Below, one piece after another: positions 7,119-8,533 of a stretch of DNA of 8,533 nt (positions are counted from its first letter, which is position 1; every line of letters starts with the position of its first letter). This DNA is from Quisquiliibacterium sp. (GTDB taxonomy: Bacteria > Pseudomonadota > Gammaproteobacteria > Burkholderiales > Burkholderiaceae_E). A program made the position numbers and the translations under genes. A model generated the notes under the pieces. The model was given only the letters and a program-made list of their open reading frames with translations. It was not told the origin of the DNA and made no database searches. The stretch covers positions 1 through 8,533 of the forward strand of contig JAURMJ010000071.1 of assembly GCA_030830765.1 (NCBI GenBank), in the 5' to 3' direction.

Positions 7119-8533
7119 TCAGTTTGATCCGGGTGTTCTACCACCCGGCGTCTTCGTGGTGCCAGTCTGGGTAGCCGGCGCAGTTGTTTCCGATGGCTGT
7201 CGCCCATCCGATGAGGAGCTGACCGCAGTCGACTCCGAGACCGGCGCAGGCTCGCTACGAATTGCCGAGCGATCGACATCCGGTGCCAGACTGGCCGGGC
7301 CGACAGATCGTCCTTCTGTGCCCGAACGCTCGCCGGCTGGCCTGGGCGGCATTGCCGGCAGATCGGATGGATCGAATCTGGGCAAAGCGAAATGCTCAGG
7401 CATCTGCGAACGTTGCTGCAGCCCCCGCATGAAATCGTAGCGATCACCAGTGACCGAATGAGAGTCCTGCGCATCGCGCAGCACGACCGGCCGCAGGAAG
7501 ACCAGCAGGTTGGTCTTGGTACGCTTGCGACCGTCGTAGCGGAACAGCTGACCCAGCAACGGCACGTCACCAAGCGCTGGCACCTTCTGTTCGGAGCCTT
7601 CAATTTTTTCCTCGATCAGACCGCCAAGTACGACGATCTGGCCATCGTCAACGAGCACATTCGATTCGATCGCCCGTCGGTTCGTGATGACACCCTGAGT
7701 CGAATATTGGGCAACGCTGGAGACCTCCTGGAAGATCTGCATCTTGACCGTGCCGGATTCTGAAATCTGCGGACGGACCCGCAGTGTTGTGCCGACATCG
7801 CGGCGCTCGAAGGTCTGGAACGGATTGACAGCACCAGCCGTCGTGCCGGTATTCGTGAACTGCCCGGAGAGAATCGGGATGTTCTGGCCGATGATGATCC
7901 GGGCCTCTTCGTTGTCCAGCGTGAGCAGGTTGGGCGTCGCAAGGATATTGCCGCCGGCCTTCGTCTCAAGTGCCCGTGCCAGGATGCCAAGATTCGTGAT
8001 GGTGGTGCCGGCCACCGAGATCGTGCCGTTGATCACGCCGATGTTCAGGCCCTGGCCGGCCGCCAGCGGGTTGCTCACAAGGTCGAGAATATTGCCGCCC
8101 TGACCGCGTGCCGGCAGGTTCGTGCCACCGAAGACACTGGCCGAATCCCTGCCGATGCCATTGAGTACCTGCCACTGCACACCGAATTCAGCCGCTTTTT
8201 CCGCGGTGACTTCGACGATCAGCGATTCGATGAACACCTGGGCCCGACGCGCATCCAGACGATCGATGACGGTTCGCAGGTTACGATAGATCGGATCCGG
8301 CGCTGTGATGATCAATGAGTTGGTCGCCTGGTCGGCCGCAATGACCGCACCGCCCGCACTGAAGGAGTTGGCCAGATCGGCCCTCCCCGGCATCGTCGAA
8401 TTGCCACCTGCGCCACTCGAACCTGCGCCCAGCGCACCGCTCGTTCCGGTTCTGCTGGTGGTTGAACCCGGGGCAAGACCGCTGCCGCTCGCCCCCAGCC
8501 CGCCCGACCCATTCCCGAGCCCGGACTGCATCC
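7119..8533 (-). CDS. gspD: Type II secretion system outer-membrane secretin GspD, C-terminal part
   Basis: GspD forms the outer-membrane channel through which folded proteins leave the cell by the T2SS. About 470 C-terminal residues are visible; the signal peptide and the N0, N1, N2 and early N3 domains lie beyond the right edge. Counting from the first visible Met, residues 1-48 are a Gly/Ser/Thr-rich low-complexity loop, 56-92 the end of N3 ('ADQATNSLIITAPDPIYRNL'), and about 97-352 the secretin domain with 'EFGVQW' (115-120), 'TPNLLTLDNEEARIIIGQN' (199-217), 'VLVDDGQIVVLGGLI' (292-306) and the secretin signature around 'VPALGDVPLLGQLF' (317-330), ending 'NLLVFLRPVVLR' (341-352). After this comes an unusually long Ser/Thr/Pro-rich tail of about 118 residues with no recognisable fold. 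It is the first visible gene of a gspD-gspE-gspF-MFS run. Confidence 0.95.
   Translation of the reverse strand, partial: MQSGLGNGSGGLGASGSGLAPGSTTSRTGTSGALGAGSSGAGGNSTMPGRADLANSFSAGGAVIAADQATNSLIITAPDPIYRNLRTVIDRLDARRAQVFIESLIVEVTAEKAAEFGVQWQVLNGIGRDSASVFGGTNLPARGQGGNILDLVSNPLAAGQGLNIGVINGTISVAGTTITNLGILARALETKAGGNILATPNLLTLDNEEARIIIGQNIPILSGQFTNTGTTAGAVNPFQTFERRDVGTTLRVRPQISESGTVKMQIFQEVSSVAQYSTQGVITNRRAIESNVLVDDGQIVVLGGLIEEKIEGSEQKVPALGDVPLLGQLFRYDGRKRTKTNLLVFLRPVVLRDAQDSHSVTGDRYDFMRGLQQRSQMPEHFALPRFDPSDLPAMPPRPAGERSGTEGRSVGPASLAPDVDRSAIRSEPAPVSESTAVSSSSDGRQPSETTAPATQTGTTKTPGGRTPGSN
7129..7148 (-). repeat. Perfect 7-bp GC-rich hairpin at the 3' end of gspD, before gspE
   Basis: CCGGGTG and CACCCGG pair perfectly around a 6-base loop (GTAGAA on the transcribed strand), inside the last codons of gspD and ending 31 bases before the gspE ATG. 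No T-run follows, so it is not a standard terminator. It could stabilise the gspD mRNA end, tune gspE translation or cause partial attenuation (inference). The same bases encode the Gly/Pro/Arg-rich end of GspD, so codon constraint could also produce it. Confidence 0.4.

Noticed and set aside
7392..7763. 123-codon + strand frame inside gspD
   Set aside because: It is antisense to the conserved secretin domain and has no recognisable features.

Overview
This is a GC-rich, densely coding bacterial window with two gene groups that converge on a short, gene-poor stretch around 2613-3079. The type II secretion proteins and the permease/lipocalin pair fit a proteobacterium. The N-terminus of GspE (a 'PYGFARTH...VLVA'-type start) and the gspD-gspE-gspF order resemble Betaproteobacteria (Burkholderiales-like), but no rRNA or other marker is present, so this placement is tentative.

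Left part, + strand (1-2612): the C-terminal half or more of a large FtsX-type ABC transporter permease, cut by the window edge. It overlaps by 4 bases (GTGA) the start of a complete AttH/CrtC-like protein that carries a twin-arginine signal peptide. The pair matches the AttEFGH-like arrangement, in which an ABC exporter of the LolCDE/MacB superfamily is encoded with a periplasmic lipocalin-like protein. The ATPase is expected just upstream, outside the window. The substrate of this system is not known.

Middle (2613-3079): no large gene. It holds weak hairpins, a short repeated motif and one plausible 66-codon gene of unknown function on the - strand.

Right part, - strand (8533 down to 3080): gspD (5' end off the window), gspE and gspF encode the outer-membrane secretin, the cytoplasmic ATPase and the inner-membrane platform protein of a type II secretion system (T2SS). 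They are followed, only 6 bases after gspF, by a major facilitator superfamily (MFS) transporter instead of the pseudopilin gene gspG often found there. The other gsp genes (C and G-N) must lie upstream of gspD or elsewhere. The junctions hold two items of interest: a perfect 7-bp GC-rich hairpin in the last codons of gspD, just before gspE, and a 27-residue open frame between gspE and gspF whose TGA overlaps the gspF ATG.

No tRNA, rRNA, insertion sequence, CRISPR array or integrase is visible. Most of the window is recognisable core-type secretion and transport machinery. The less explained parts are the small - strand gene, the gspE-gspF spacer, the MFS gene joined to the T2SS operon, and the unknown job of the Tat-exported AttH-like protein.
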